NCBI RefSeq assembly: GCF_032399705.1 | Contig: NZ_CP135922.1 | Span: 4,030,001-4,094,000 of the forward strand | Length of the DNA stretch: 64,000 nt | Direction of reading: 5' to 3' | Origin: Paenibacillus sp. BIC5C1 | GTDB lineage: Bacteria; Bacillota; Bacilli; Paenibacillales; Paenibacillaceae | Part shown: piece by piece, positions 28,040 through 37,223 of the stretch | Numbering within the stretch: the first letter of the stretch is position 1 | How the letters are laid out: every line of letters begins with the position of its first letter | Position numbers and translations under genes: made by a program | The notes under the pieces: generated by a model | The model's database searches: none | Seen by the model: the letters and a program-made list of their open reading frames with translations, nothing else | What the model was told of the DNA's origin: nothing

Positions 28040-29392
28040 ATGGATGCAGAAAACCTCCATTATTTTGAAAAAGCACCGATCGCAAAAGCCGTAGCACACT
28101 TCGCTGTACCGATGATGTTAGGTACGTCGATGAGTGTCATCTATTCTATCCTGAACGCCTATTTCCTTGGTACATTAGGCAATACTGCCATGTTAACCGC
28201 ACTCGCGCTAACCTTGCCATTATTCGCGGTGATTATGGCGCTCGGCAATTTGATTGGTATGGGTAGCGGTACATTCATCTCCCGTTTGTTAGGTGAAAAA
28301 AGATATGATGATCTAAAACATGTTTCCTCATTCGCTTTTTACAGCAGTTTAGTTCTTGGTCTTATCGTAATAGCCATCGGCCTCCCGCTGATCGACCCAA
28401 TTGTTCATAGCCTGGGAGCAACGCCTGAATCCTTCGGATTTACAAAAGACTATGTCACGATTATGCTCATCGGTTCACCATTCGTCATATTATTCTTCAC
28501 GCTGGAGAACATCGTGCGCTCGGAGGGTGCAGCAATCACATCCATGGTCGGTATGATTCTAAGTGTGGTTGTAAATATTATTCTTGATGCAATCGTCATC
28601 TTCATCTTCCATTGGGGGATAATCGGCGTTGCTTCTGCAACGGTCATTTCTAACCTAGTTGCCAGTATTTTTTACGCATTCCATATGGGATATAAAAGCC
28701 AATTCTTAACTGTCTCCGTAAAATGGTTCAAGGCTTCCAAGGAAATTATGAGTAATGTTTTCAAAATTGGAGTTCCTGTCTTTATTATGAGTATCTTCTT
28801 GGGTGCAATGTCGCTCATTTTGAACCATTTTCTTGTCGAATACGGAGATCAGGCCATAGCGGGGTACGGAATTTCATCACGTTTGTTGCAATTTCCTGAG
28901 TTTATTCTGATGGGCTTATGTGAGGGAGTTGTGCCATTGATTGCCTTCTCTTTTACAGCGAATAAATTACGCATGAAGCATACCATTGGATTCACGATCA
29001 AAGCGATTTTGGCGTTAGCTGTTGTGTTCGGGGTTATCGTCTATTTGATTTCCGACCACTTAATTGGTTTATTTACGAATGACCCGCAATTAATTGAAAT
29101 GGGTAGCTACATTCTACATGTGACGTTCCTATCCTTGTTCATTACAGGAATGACATCGTTGTTTGTGGGGATCTTCCAAGCAACAGCGCAAGGAACCGCA
29201 GCATTTGTTATGTCAGTCATTCAAGGAATTACTCTGATTCCTGTACTCTATATCGCCAACCGATTGAATGGCTTCCATGGGGTTGTATGGTCACTCGTCA
29301 TTGCCGATGTTGTCGCGTTTCTTGTTGGAGCCATCATGCTGTATATTCTTCGTAACAAATTGCAGCCGGATTTAGAGAATCTAGTGCATTAG
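28040..29392 (+). CDS. MATE-family multidrug efflux transporter
   Basis: A 450-residue membrane protein with twelve predicted helices in two MatE halves (AVPMMLGTSMSVIYSILNAY at the start; the second half begins near residue 235 at GVPVFIMSIFLGAM). MATE pumps export cationic drugs by proton or sodium antiport; the N-terminal helix matches the DinF/NorM-like branch common in Firmicutes. I chose ATG 28040 because the in-frame TTG at 27977 overlaps the operator region and lacks a ribosome site, though the site for this ATG is also weak. It is probably repressed by the divergent TetR protein. Confidence 0.87.
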   Translation: MDAENLHYFEKAPIAKAVAHFAVPMMLGTSMSVIYSILNAYFLGTLGNTAMLTALALTLPLFAVIMALGNLIGMGSGTFISRLLGEKRYDDLKHVSSFAFYSSLVLGLIVIAIGLPLIDPIVHSLGATPESFGFTKDYVTIMLIGSPFVILFFTLENIVRSEGAAITSMVGMILSVVVNIILDAIVIFIFHWGIIGVASATVISNLVASIFYAFHMGYKSQFLTVSVKWFKASKEIMSNVFKIGVPVFIMSIFLGAMSLILNHFLVEYGDQAIAGYGISSRLLQFPEFILMGLCEGVVPLIAFSFTANKLRMKHTIGFTIKAILALAVVFGVIVYLISDHLIGLFTNDPQLIEMGSYILHVTFLSLFITGMTSLFVGIFQATAQGTAAFVMSVIQGITLIPVLYIANRLNGFHGVVWSLVIADVVAFLVGAIMLYILRNKLQPDLENLVH

Positions 29393-29445
29393 AAAACAGT
29401 TAATAAGCTTTCCACCTAATCAACGAATTACTAATCAAAATAAGA

Positions 29446-29474
29446 AAACCGTTCCTCTTGTCTAGGAACGGTTT
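29446..29474. terminator. bidirectional terminator
   Basis: AAACCGTTCCT (29446-29456) and AGGAACGGTTT (29464-29474) are perfect arms around a 7-base loop, flanked by A- and T-rich sequence, between the convergent MATE and acetyltransferase genes. Confidence 0.85.
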
Positions 29475-29489
29475 CTTATTTATGTGTTT

Positions 29490-30128
29490 TTATTCAATTA
29501 CGCTGCAATCAGCAAGAACTTCTGGTTTATAGCGCATGCTGTCCGATTCTGTGATTGGACGAATGACTCTGCAAGGTACACCCGCTGCAAAAGATCCTTC
29601 AGGAATATCTTGGGTCACTACACTTCCAGCGCCAATGACGCATCCGTCGCCAATGGTAACACCGCCGCATACGGTGACGTTGGCCGAAATCCAAACATCA
29701 TTTCCGATGGTGACAGGTTTAGCATAACAGAGCGACTTAGGTTCCCCGTTTTGGTCCAGCATTTGTCGACGTTCTGAAGCAATGAAAGGGTGAACCGGTG
29801 TAACAATGGTTACGTTAGGTCCAAAGCTGACGTGATCACCAATGGTAACCTTAGCATCATCCTGGACGGTCAGATTATAGTTCGCAAAAAAATGGTTACC
29901 GATTTCTGTGTGAACGCCATAATGAAAGAAAATGGGCCCTTGCATAAAACAACGCTCTCCTTTTCGACCCAGAATCTGCATGAGTAATGCTTCGCGTTCT
30001 TCCGTTTGATCCTCAAAAGTACGACTGTATTGACTACTAAGATTGTGAGAGCGAAGCTTAATAGCCTTAAGATCAGGATGGCCGGGGCTAAATAAGATCC
30101 CATTAAAAATACGTTCTTCTTCAGTCAT
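29490..30128 (-). CDS. sugar O-acetyltransferase (maltose/galactoside type)
   Basis: A 212-residue left-handed beta-helix acetyltransferase of the LacA/Maa group. The N-terminal helical region is followed by hexapeptide repeats (IGDHVSFGPNVTIVTPVHPF; IGNDVWISANVTVCGGVTIG; IGAGSVVTQDIPEG). The His in TPVHPF is the likely catalytic base. It moves acetyl from acetyl-CoA to a sugar hydroxyl, a detoxifying step for unused sugars. ATG 30128 follows AGGAG by 8 bases; upstream in-frame codons lack a site. It stands alone between a terminator and a 197-base gap with nothing recognisable. Confidence 0.88.
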   Translation of the reverse strand: MTEEERIFNGILFSPGHPDLKAIKLRSHNLSSQYSRTFEDQTEEREALLMQILGRKGERCFMQGPIFFHYGVHTEIGNHFFANYNLTVQDDAKVTIGDHVSFGPNVTIVTPVHPFIASERRQMLDQNGEPKSLCYAKPVTIGNDVWISANVTVCGGVTIGDGCVIGAGSVVTQDIPEGSFAAGVPCRVIRPITESDSMRYKPEVLADCSVIE

Positions 30129-30325
30129 GTTATCAACTCCTATTATAAATACTTCGATACATGAATCAACCAAACTCACTTTATACAATACCTTTATAAT
30201 GAATATTTATAAAGTTTATAAAAAGCATCCTACGGAATCAACTACAAAACAAGTGTATTTATCCACACCATTTCTGTCAATGAATACTCGGAGGCTTTTC
30301 GTTCTTCCAACAACGTTTATTTTCC

Positions 30326-30547
30326 TTACAAACTGATTCCCTTTTCGTTTCGTACTTTGTCCGGTGTTACATCATTTCCATCTGGATCAAGTATGGTAAG
30401 CACTGAAAAAGTGTTTAGAACTTGCCCACGAATTTCCCGTAAATAGTCCTCTCGTAATACTTGTTGTTCAACTCGTTCCGCATTGGTCAAACCTTCTTCA
30501 CGCTCTTTTTTCGCCAATTCATTAATGCGACCTAAATGTTTAATCAT
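30326..30547 (-). CDS. DUF896 (UPF0291, YnzC-like) small protein
   Basis: A 73-residue protein matching the DUF896 family: RINELAKKEREEGLTNAERV, then QQVLREDYLREIRGQV and the ending VLTILDPDGNDVTPDKVR. The family (YnzC, YneJ-like) is small, helical, and linked in Bacillus to the SOS region, though its function is not settled. ATG 30547 is preceded by AGGAGAGGAAAAGG; an upstream in-frame ATG has no ribosome site. The encoding sequence continues to overlap nothing on the other strand. Confidence 0.85.
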   Translation of the reverse strand: MIKHLGRINELAKKEREEGLTNAERVEQQVLREDYLREIRGQVLNTFSVLTILDPDGNDVTPDKVRNEKGISL

Positions 30548-30613
30548 CCTTTTCCTCTCCTTCTTTACAATTAATCTTACTGGTAGTCTAGCACCGAAAT
30601 GCATACATTGCAC

Positions 30614-30848
30614 CTATTTATTAGATAACGCCGGGAAATATGGAACCACTTCCTGCCCTAATTCTTGAATCACCTCTTCAACCGGTCGTGTTCCATATTT
30701 CAAGTTGAATGCAAGATGATTCATACCTATTCCCACATCCCCAGAGCTTGGAACATTGGAATAAGACTCTATCGAAAATAAATCCGAGCGTAAGTTGGTC
30801 TTCTTTAAACATGTTTGTATAGTCCAGATGTGAGTCAAATTTATTCAT
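30614..30848 (-). pseudogene. deleted remnant of an LLM-class flavin oxidoreductase
   Basis: A good ribosome site (GGAGGT, 7 bases) and ATG at 30848 start a chain reading NMFKEDQLTLGFIF, the N-terminus of an LLM-class flavin-dependent oxidoreductase; a one-base loss then shifts the frame, after which IESYSNVPS and, with most of the protein deleted, the C-terminal GMNHLAFNLKYGTRPVEEVI continue to a stop at 30614. Only about 78 codons remain of the usual 330 or so. It is an inactive remnant. Confidence 0.72.
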
Positions 30849-30974
30849 TTCCTGACCTCCGCAAAAATATCCAATATTCAGTTGCAAAGGCAATGATAAA
30901 CCATATGACCTTCAGAAAACAGTACGCACAATTTTGTTCTATAGGATAAAATTTGTGATATTGTATACTTTTTT

Positions 30975-31010
30975 ATACCAAACGGGAACTGTCACGTTCG
31001 ACAGTCCCCG
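30975..31010 (-). terminator. terminator after the mannoside importer operon
   Basis: CGGGAACTGTC (30983-30993) pairs with GACAGTCCCCG (31000-31010) with one G-U on the minus strand; TTTGGTAT follows. Confidence 0.7.
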
Positions 31011-31018
31011 TCTCCTAA

Positions 31019-32653
31019 TTACTGCTTGCCTTGAAGCTCCTCATGCCATTCCTGTTTGAGCTCACTCCAATGTGCTCGTTTTTCCAGTGCAGCCTGGAAA
31101 TCACTCCAAGCCTGTTCAAATTGTGAGTCATCCTTAGCCATAATCAGCTTGGCTTTGTACTCTTTTCGCACATTATCAAGTTCAGGCAAATATTTCTCCC
31201 ATAAGCCGCCCGGTTTGGCCTTCACCATATCGTAGTTTTCAGCAACCCGGGTCCCACCCATTTTGCCAATCTTTTCGGTGAATTCGATCGTTTTAAATCT
31301 TCCTTTCGGATCAGTAACCCCATAATTCCACCACGGATACCAGTCATTACTATAGGAAGATGTTGCGTAAAGCTCTGGCGTCGTGCTTGCCTTCTTCGCC
31401 TGATCTCCAGAGTCATGCAAGGATTTATATTTCTCGTCCGTGTACACCCATTTTCCTAACGGTTTATCCACCCAATCCCAGAACACTCCTGGCGGACCTT
31501 CATTCACCACCTGCTGCTGTTCAGGCTTGGGCTGTAGTGTATAATCGAAGAAAGCAAGAATGGAATCGAGATTTTTAGTATTTTTATTGATATATACGTC
31601 ATTGGCAGGATAAGGATTGATAATCTGATTAGCGCCAATCTCACTCACGCCATCCACTTTTGGATAGGGAATGACATCATAGTACCATGCCGGATCGGTT
31701 GGCCCATCAAGAACCTCCCATAATTGGGCGTCCATATTAAAGAACCCACCTGCATTCATGGCTACACGTCCTGATTTGTTTTTCTCTTTGTATCGCTCCT
31801 TCTTGTCTGTAATCGCTTCATGATCCAGAAGCCCTTCCCGGAACATGTTGTTCATCCATTGGTAAGCCGCTTTATATTGTGGATTGTCATAGATAAACTG
31901 ATAGTCATTACCTTGCTTCTCTACTGGAATGACGCCGCCCGCTGTGCTGACCGTAACGCCAAATGTACTCAGGATGACATTTTCATCGCTTGCGTCAGAG
32001 AGAAAACTAAGGGGAATCAACGGTTTCCCGTTTGCATCTTTCTGCTTAGCCGACAATCTCAAATACTTCTCTATACCATCCAACGATTTCAGATCATCCA
32101 TCGTCATGCCGATTTTCTCCAGTACATCTGTACGGACAAACCAGCCATAGGAAGCCCAACCAGGCCAAGGATCATCGGGATTTTGATCAAACCATGTCGG
32201 AATGGAATAGATATGTCCGTCCGAAGCTTTCATCTGATCCAGATAGATTTTCGGAATGGAGGCCAATCCAGGATATTTATCCGGCATATCAAAGTATTGC
32301 TCCAGCGGAAGAACGCTGCCCGAACGCGTCATCGCAGTGGTCACGACATCACTACGTGAGAACAGAGCTGCATCATCAAAACCACCGGTATTCAATTTCA
32401 GGTTCAGCTCGGTCATTACATCGCCCTGCGTAGCCTCCAGCCGAACGTCTATGCCCGGCTCCTTTTCTTTCCAATACATTTGGACCATGCTTTGGTTATT
32501 AATTGTTGCATTCCACCCCAGCCATAGCTTAAAGGAATTTGCAGAACTGCTGCCGCTCTCCGTACTGCTGCTTGAGCATGCTGTTATCCCAAACATCAGT
32601 AGAGCCAAGGATAATAGCGCCAGCTTTCTTCCCTTTTGTTGACGTAAACTCAT
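31019..32653 (-). CDS. ABC importer substrate-binding lipoprotein of the beta-mannoside operon
   Basis: A 544-residue lipoprotein with lipobox GITAC (lipidated Cys26) followed by a Ser-rich linker. It is the long LplA-type binding protein that serves YtcP/LplB permeases. Trp-rich stretches such as DDPWPGWASYGW suggest a carbohydrate site. The gene is last in an operon with GH2 beta-mannosidase and two permeases, so mannobiose, manno-oligosaccharides or N-glycan mannosyl fragments are the likely cargo (inference). GAGGGGG lies 9 bases before the ATG at 32653; a GTG one codon earlier is also possible. Confidence 0.88.
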   Translation of the reverse strand: MSLRQQKGRKLALLSLALLMFGITACSSSSTESGSSSANSFKLWLGWNATINNQSMVQMYWKEKEPGIDVRLEATQGDVMTELNLKLNTGGFDDAALFSRSDVVTTAMTRSGSVLPLEQYFDMPDKYPGLASIPKIYLDQMKASDGHIYSIPTWFDQNPDDPWPGWASYGWFVRTDVLEKIGMTMDDLKSLDGIEKYLRLSAKQKDANGKPLIPLSFLSDASDENVILSTFGVTVSTAGGVIPVEKQGNDYQFIYDNPQYKAAYQWMNNMFREGLLDHEAITDKKERYKEKNKSGRVAMNAGGFFNMDAQLWEVLDGPTDPAWYYDVIPYPKVDGVSEIGANQIINPYPANDVYINKNTKNLDSILAFFDYTLQPKPEQQQVVNEGPPGVFWDWVDKPLGKWVYTDEKYKSLHDSGDQAKKASTTPELYATSSYSNDWYPWWNYGVTDPKGRFKTIEFTEKIGKMGGTRVAENYDMVKAKPGGLWEKYLPELDNVRKEYKAKLIMAKDDSQFEQAWSDFQAALEKRAHWSELKQEWHEELQGKQ

Positions 32654-32729
32654 CACATGTGTCCCCCTCGGTTATTTTGAATTTGTATAGGATTAGAAAC
32701 CCCGTTCTGTTACTTCATTTTTCATTGGG

Positions 32730-33626
32730 TTATCCTTTTACTGAGCCGATAAGCACACCTTTTACAAAATACTTTTGCAGGAATGGGTACACACACAGGA
32801 TTGGAAGCGCACTTACCATGACTGTCGCCATTTTGATGGACATGAGTGTAACGTTAGAGAGCATAGTGCCCCGGGCAAGCGCTTCCTGATTATTGTTGGA
32901 TCCGAGGACAGTCGAGATATCCTGGGCAGACAGCAGTTGTTGCAAAAACGTTTGAACCGGTATCAGATTCTGATCTGAAACATAAAATGCGCCAGAAAAC
33001 CAGTCATTCCAGTGCCCTACTGCAGTAAAAAGGCCAATGGCTGCAAGCATGGGTTTCGAAAGCGGCATAATAATAACGAAGAGAATGCGGACCGGATTGG
33101 CGCCATCAATCTCAGCCGATTCGATCAGTGCTTCCGGAATCCCCTGGATGAATTTCATCATCACAAACATATTCCACGCCGAGAAAGCGGACGGAATGAT
33201 ATACACCCAGAATGAGTTTAATAATGACAAGTGATTAAGCTGGATATACAAAGGGATTAATCCGCCACTAAAGAGCATCGTAATCAGCACGTATCCCAGG
33301 AGGGATTTCCTGAAAGGAAGCTGCCGATAGGACAAGCCATAAGCCGCCAGAAGTGTGATGAGTAAGCCGACAAAAGTGCCTACGATTGTTCGGGATATCG
33401 TAATTAAGTAGGCATGTTGAATAACCGAATTTCCAAGCACAACTTCGTAATTGTACAGAGTAAACTCCCTGGGCCACAGATAGACACCGCCTTTTGCGGC
33501 ATCGCTGCCAACGTTTAAGGAAACGGCGAGCATATACGTGAATGGATAGATTACCGAGATACAGAGAAGTGCCAATAGAAACACAATAATTGTCTGGCCC
33601 ACCCGTTCCCTTATAGAAGTTCTCAT
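32730..33626 (-). CDS. ABC importer permease, YtcP/LplC-type, beta-mannoside operon
   Basis: A 298-residue permease with six membrane segments; the EAA loop reads ESAEIDGANPVRILF and the chain ends in PFLQKYFVKGVLIGSVKG, as in YtcP. The chosen ATG, at 33626, lies one base after the stop of the preceding permease gene, so translation is coupled. In-frame codons extend 43 residues further upstream but lie inside the previous gene in another frame and have no ribosome site. Confidence 0.88.
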   Translation of the reverse strand: MRTSIRERVGQTIIVFLLALLCISVIYPFTYMLAVSLNVGSDAAKGGVYLWPREFTLYNYEVVLGNSVIQHAYLITISRTIVGTFVGLLITLLAAYGLSYRQLPFRKSLLGYVLITMLFSGGLIPLYIQLNHLSLLNSFWVYIIPSAFSAWNMFVMMKFIQGIPEALIESAEIDGANPVRILFVIIMPLSKPMLAAIGLFTAVGHWNDWFSGAFYVSDQNLIPVQTFLQQLLSAQDISTVLGSNNNQEALARGTMLSNVTLMSIKMATVMVSALPILCVYPFLQKYFVKGVLIGSVKG

Positions 33627-33627
33627 A

Positions 33628-34521
33628 TTACCAAAGCCCCTCTCCGTTGAACTTTCGCGCCATCTGATTGGTACATAGTACCAACACCAGACTGATGACT
33701 GATGAAAGGAGACCCACTGCAGTGGCCATTCCAAAATAACCTTGCTGCAAGCCATTGCGTAAAATATATGTGTCTAGCACATCCGCGACTGGCTGATTAG
33801 CCGGATTCATCAGAGGATAGATTTGATCCATGCCCACTGCAATCAATCCAGGCATACTGAGAATCAACACGATGGAGATGGTCGGCATGATACCCGGCAG
33901 GGTAATGTTGCGAATTTGTGCGAGCCGTCCTGCTCCTTCCACCCTAGCGGCTTCATAGAGCTGCGGGTCAATCGTTGTAATTGCCGCCAAATACAAGATT
34001 GTATTCCAGCCTACCTCCTTCCATAGACCGCTCACTACGATCATGGGCCGGAACCACTCCGTGGATCCCAAGAAAAAGACTGAATCTCCTCCGAACTTCT
34101 CTATCAACTGATTGACCAATCCGCCGTCCAACGTCAGCAGGGATTGCAGAATGTAAGCCACCACGATCCACGAAAAGAAATGCGGAAGATAACTAACGGA
34201 TTGAACAAACCGCTTGTATTTGTTATTTTTCACCTCATTGATGAGCAGTGCCAAAATAATAGGAGCTGGAAATCCGAACACAAACTTGAGAATCGCAATG
34301 TAAATAGTATTCTTCACCACAATCCAGAACTGTTCATCTTGCAAGAATGAGAAGTTTTCCATACCAACCCATTCACTACTCCACATCGTGCTGCCGATGT
34401 GAAAATCCTTGAATGCCACCTGGATGCCCACCATCGGAATGTAGCTGAAGAGAAGCAGCAGGATCGCACCAGGTAGAATCATTACATATTGCCAACGGTA
34501 TTTTGCCAGTCGTTCAATCAT
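33628..34521 (-). CDS. ABC importer permease, LplB-type, beta-mannoside operon
   Basis: A 297-residue permease with the LplB N-terminus (ILPGAILLLLFSYIPMVGIQ) and EAA loop LYEAARVEGAGRLAQIRNI. GAGGTGG lies 6 bases before the ATG. It forms the heterodimeric channel with the following permease. It lies 109 bases downstream of the GH2 gene with no terminator between, so all four genes are probably one operon. An ATPase is not encoded here. Confidence 0.9.
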   Translation of the reverse strand: MIERLAKYRWQYVMILPGAILLLLFSYIPMVGIQVAFKDFHIGSTMWSSEWVGMENFSFLQDEQFWIVVKNTIYIAILKFVFGFPAPIILALLINEVKNNKYKRFVQSVSYLPHFFSWIVVAYILQSLLTLDGGLVNQLIEKFGGDSVFFLGSTEWFRPMIVVSGLWKEVGWNTILYLAAITTIDPQLYEAARVEGAGRLAQIRNITLPGIMPTISIVLILSMPGLIAVGMDQIYPLMNPANQPVADVLDTYILRNGLQQGYFGMATAVGLLSSVISLVLVLCTNQMARKFNGEGLW

Positions 34522-34630
34522 TTAACCACCTCTGCCATCAGTATAGAGATCAATTGAAAGCGGTAACATACAACAACGATCGGATTTCTATCGATTGGAT
34601 TGGCAAGATCAGAAAAGGCGAAGTAACAAC

Positions 34631-37096
34631 TTACAAATCAAATACGCTGCGTACAATTAGCTGTGATTGCAGTTCTTCAAGGGATGCCGGTTTGTTGAGA
34701 TCATCTTTCTTCAGAGAAACGGTCTTTCTTTCACCTGCTGACAAATCAAAATAATTGTTACTGAAAATACCGTCTAATTCACTGAAATCCAGTTCCACAA
34801 ACCGTGCAAAGGCTTTCGAATTAACCGTAATAACAAAACGATCCTCTTCTTCTATCATCGTGGTCTCAATTGCAGGATCAACAAAACCAAAATGCTTTGG
34901 CTTCACAAATAACACCGTACCTTCGCTGACAACTTCACTATCCACCACAAAGGAAAACTGTAAATACGTATTCCGTTTCTTAGCAGTTGTATCGAGCATC
35001 TCAGTGAAATCAAGCTGTTCGAACAATGAGGTTGATAACGCTTTCAATTCGATTACTTTTGAAGAAGCTACGATTTTATTGGATTGCGAATCCATGAGCC
35101 TCCATTTCAATTCTCCTTGTACAGCTCTCCTACTCTCATTCGATACGTGAAGGTCTACCTTCGAACCATCTTCCCGAGCCGATACAAGAACAGGCGCGAA
35201 AAAACGTTTGGCTGCATAATGCAATGCTTTCCAGCGACCAAAGTAATCGATACTGGACCAGGAAGCAACAGGCCAGCAATCATTTAACTGCCAGTACAGT
35301 GCCCCCATACAGCGACCACGATGTCTGCGCCAGTGCTCTACCCCACATGAGATACCTTCAGCCTGAATGAGCTGTGAAGCGTATAACAGAGAATTGAAAT
35401 CTTTTGGCAAGCGATATGTCTCCCCGATGTAATACAGAATTTTCTCATTACCCGTACCATTCTTCTGATGAGATTCCATGACCGGAGAGAAGATATTGCG
35501 ATCTTCCGGCAATGTAAATGTCTCAATGGTCTTGTGATTCGGAAAGGATTGCAATCCGAATTCGGACATGTAGCGCGGGTACAATGTGCGGAATTCGGTA
35601 AAAGGTTTCTTGCCATGCCATACATCCCAGTAATGCATGTCTCCGTAATTTTCATCGTTTGGATTGTCAAAGCTGCCTTTGGATGAAGGTGAAGCTAACC
35701 AGTAGAACGTGTTTGGATCATATTCCTTCGCTATAGCCGGAAGTAATACCTCGTATTGCTTAATATAGTCTGCTTGTAACTGTAAGGATGTTTTCTTCGC
35801 CCAGTCCCACTCAACCCAAGCCATCTCCTGCTCATTGTTTCCACACCAGATTCCCAATGAGGCATGATGACGCAAGCGTTTCATGTTATCGATGGTCTCT
35901 TTTGTAATTGATTGCTTGAATTCCTCAGTCAGTTCATATACACCGCAGGCATACATCAAGTCCTGCCATACAATCAAGCCGTATTCGTCGCACAAATCAT
36001 AAAAGTAATTCTCCGGATAATGTCCGCCACCCCAGACACGAATTGTATTGAAATGGGCTTGCGCACAGCTCTTGATCAATCGTTCTGTCCGACCTGGGTT
36101 ACAGCGCGGCAAGATGTTATCTTCCGGAATATAGTCAGCACCCATAGAGAAAAAGGATATACCGTTCACTTCGAATTCGAAGGACTCGCCCCACTGATCC
36201 TGCTCTTGTTTAACAGTTAATGTTCTCAGTCCAATGCGCTTAGCATCACGATCCAGTTCCACGCCTTGTTCCATAAGCGTAACGCTCAGCTGATACAATG
36301 GCTGTTTGCCTAGACCATTCGGCCACCATAACTCGGGATGGTCCACTTCGATCAAGATATGATGATCCGCATCATTCACGACAGATGTGCATCCTTTCAA
36401 TGTCTCCCCGGAAGGAGTATCCAATGTGACCGTGATCTCCCGCTTTTCTTCGACCCAACCAGATGCCCTTACGCGAACATCTAATGTCACTTTGCCTTCG
36501 CTATGCATCTGTGTAATGTAGACATCTTCCAAACGGGCATGATTATAGCCTTGAATGGAGATATTCCGCCAGATTCCCAAATCAGGTAATTGTGGCCCCC
36601 AATCCCAACCGAACATGGAGTGTGCTTTACGCAAATGGGAGATTCCTTCCACTGCATCACTGCAGTTAATCAACGGGCGCTCGGCTTGTTTACGCAGTAC
36701 ATACTCCACAGGGGAACGCAGAATAATGTGTATGGTATTTTCACCTTGTTTGATAAAGGAGGTAATATCGATTTCATAAGTACTGTGCATATTGCTTACA
36801 TTCGCGATATTCATTCCATTCAGAAACAATTCGCCAATCGTATCCACCCCTTCACACAACAGGATGATCTGGTCGTGTTTAAGATCCGCTGCGCTCACTT
36901 CAAAAGAGTGTTTGTATTCATAATCATAATTGCACAGTTCAAGTGCCGCTTGCTCATGCTCGCGGTAGTAAGGGTCTTCCATTTGTCCAGCTTGAAGCAA
37001 ATCATTAAAGACCGAGCCTGGAACCGTCGCCCGAATCCATTCGGCATGATCCACTCTCTTCATTTGCCAGCTGCCATTGAGATCGATAAGCAACAT
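34631..37096 (-). CDS. beta-mannosidase, GH2
   Basis: An 821-residue GH2 exo-beta-mannosidase, cytoplasmic (no signal peptide), removing beta-linked mannose from the non-reducing end of manno-oligosaccharides or of Man-beta-1,4-GlcNAc. Domain order: jelly-roll sugar-binding domain to about residue 180, Ig-like domain, TIM barrel 300-600, two C-terminal beta domains. Catalytic residues seen: acid/base Glu422 in WCGNNEQEM and nucleophile Glu512 in MSEFGLQSFP. MFGWDWGPQLPDLG at 160-174 is a beta-mannosidase hallmark. It heads an operon with an importer and faces a divergent AraC regulator across 127 bases. Confidence 0.93.
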   Translation of the reverse strand: MLLIDLNGSWQMKRVDHAEWIRATVPGSVFNDLLQAGQMEDPYYREHEQAALELCNYDYEYKHSFEVSAADLKHDQIILLCEGVDTIGELFLNGMNIANVSNMHSTYEIDITSFIKQGENTIHIILRSPVEYVLRKQAERPLINCSDAVEGISHLRKAHSMFGWDWGPQLPDLGIWRNISIQGYNHARLEDVYITQMHSEGKVTLDVRVRASGWVEEKREITVTLDTPSGETLKGCTSVVNDADHHILIEVDHPELWWPNGLGKQPLYQLSVTLMEQGVELDRDAKRIGLRTLTVKQEQDQWGESFEFEVNGISFFSMGADYIPEDNILPRCNPGRTERLIKSCAQAHFNTIRVWGGGHYPENYFYDLCDEYGLIVWQDLMYACGVYELTEEFKQSITKETIDNMKRLRHHASLGIWCGNNEQEMAWVEWDWAKKTSLQLQADYIKQYEVLLPAIAKEYDPNTFYWLASPSSKGSFDNPNDENYGDMHYWDVWHGKKPFTEFRTLYPRYMSEFGLQSFPNHKTIETFTLPEDRNIFSPVMESHQKNGTGNEKILYYIGETYRLPKDFNSLLYASQLIQAEGISCGVEHWRRHRGRCMGALYWQLNDCWPVASWSSIDYFGRWKALHYAAKRFFAPVLVSAREDGSKVDLHVSNESRRAVQGELKWRLMDSQSNKIVASSKVIELKALSTSLFEQLDFTEMLDTTAKKRNTYLQFSFVVDSEVVSEGTVLFVKPKHFGFVDPAIETTMIEEEDRFVITVNSKAFARFVELDFSELDGIFSNNYFDLSAGERKTVSLKKDDLNKPASLEELQSQLIVRSVFDL

Positions 37097-37223
37097 TTGT
37101 GATACCTCCTGATGTCTTTGTAATCTATTTCATTCTATCAAGAGGCCTCCATACTTTCTTATGTTGTGTTCACGGATTTCGTGTGCTATTTTGACATTAA
37201 CAATAATTGGAGAGGTTCGAGCC

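Noticed and set aside
30963..30978. GTATAC/TATAC palindrome as an operator
   Set aside because: It lies behind a terminator, far from any start codon, and is simple AT-rich sequence.
31820..32359. 179-codon open frame on the plus strand
   Set aside because: Antisense to the mannoside-binding lipoprotein gene with no start signals.
36590..37102. 170-codon open frame on the plus strand
   Set aside because: Antisense to the start of the beta-mannosidase, whose motifs are convincing.
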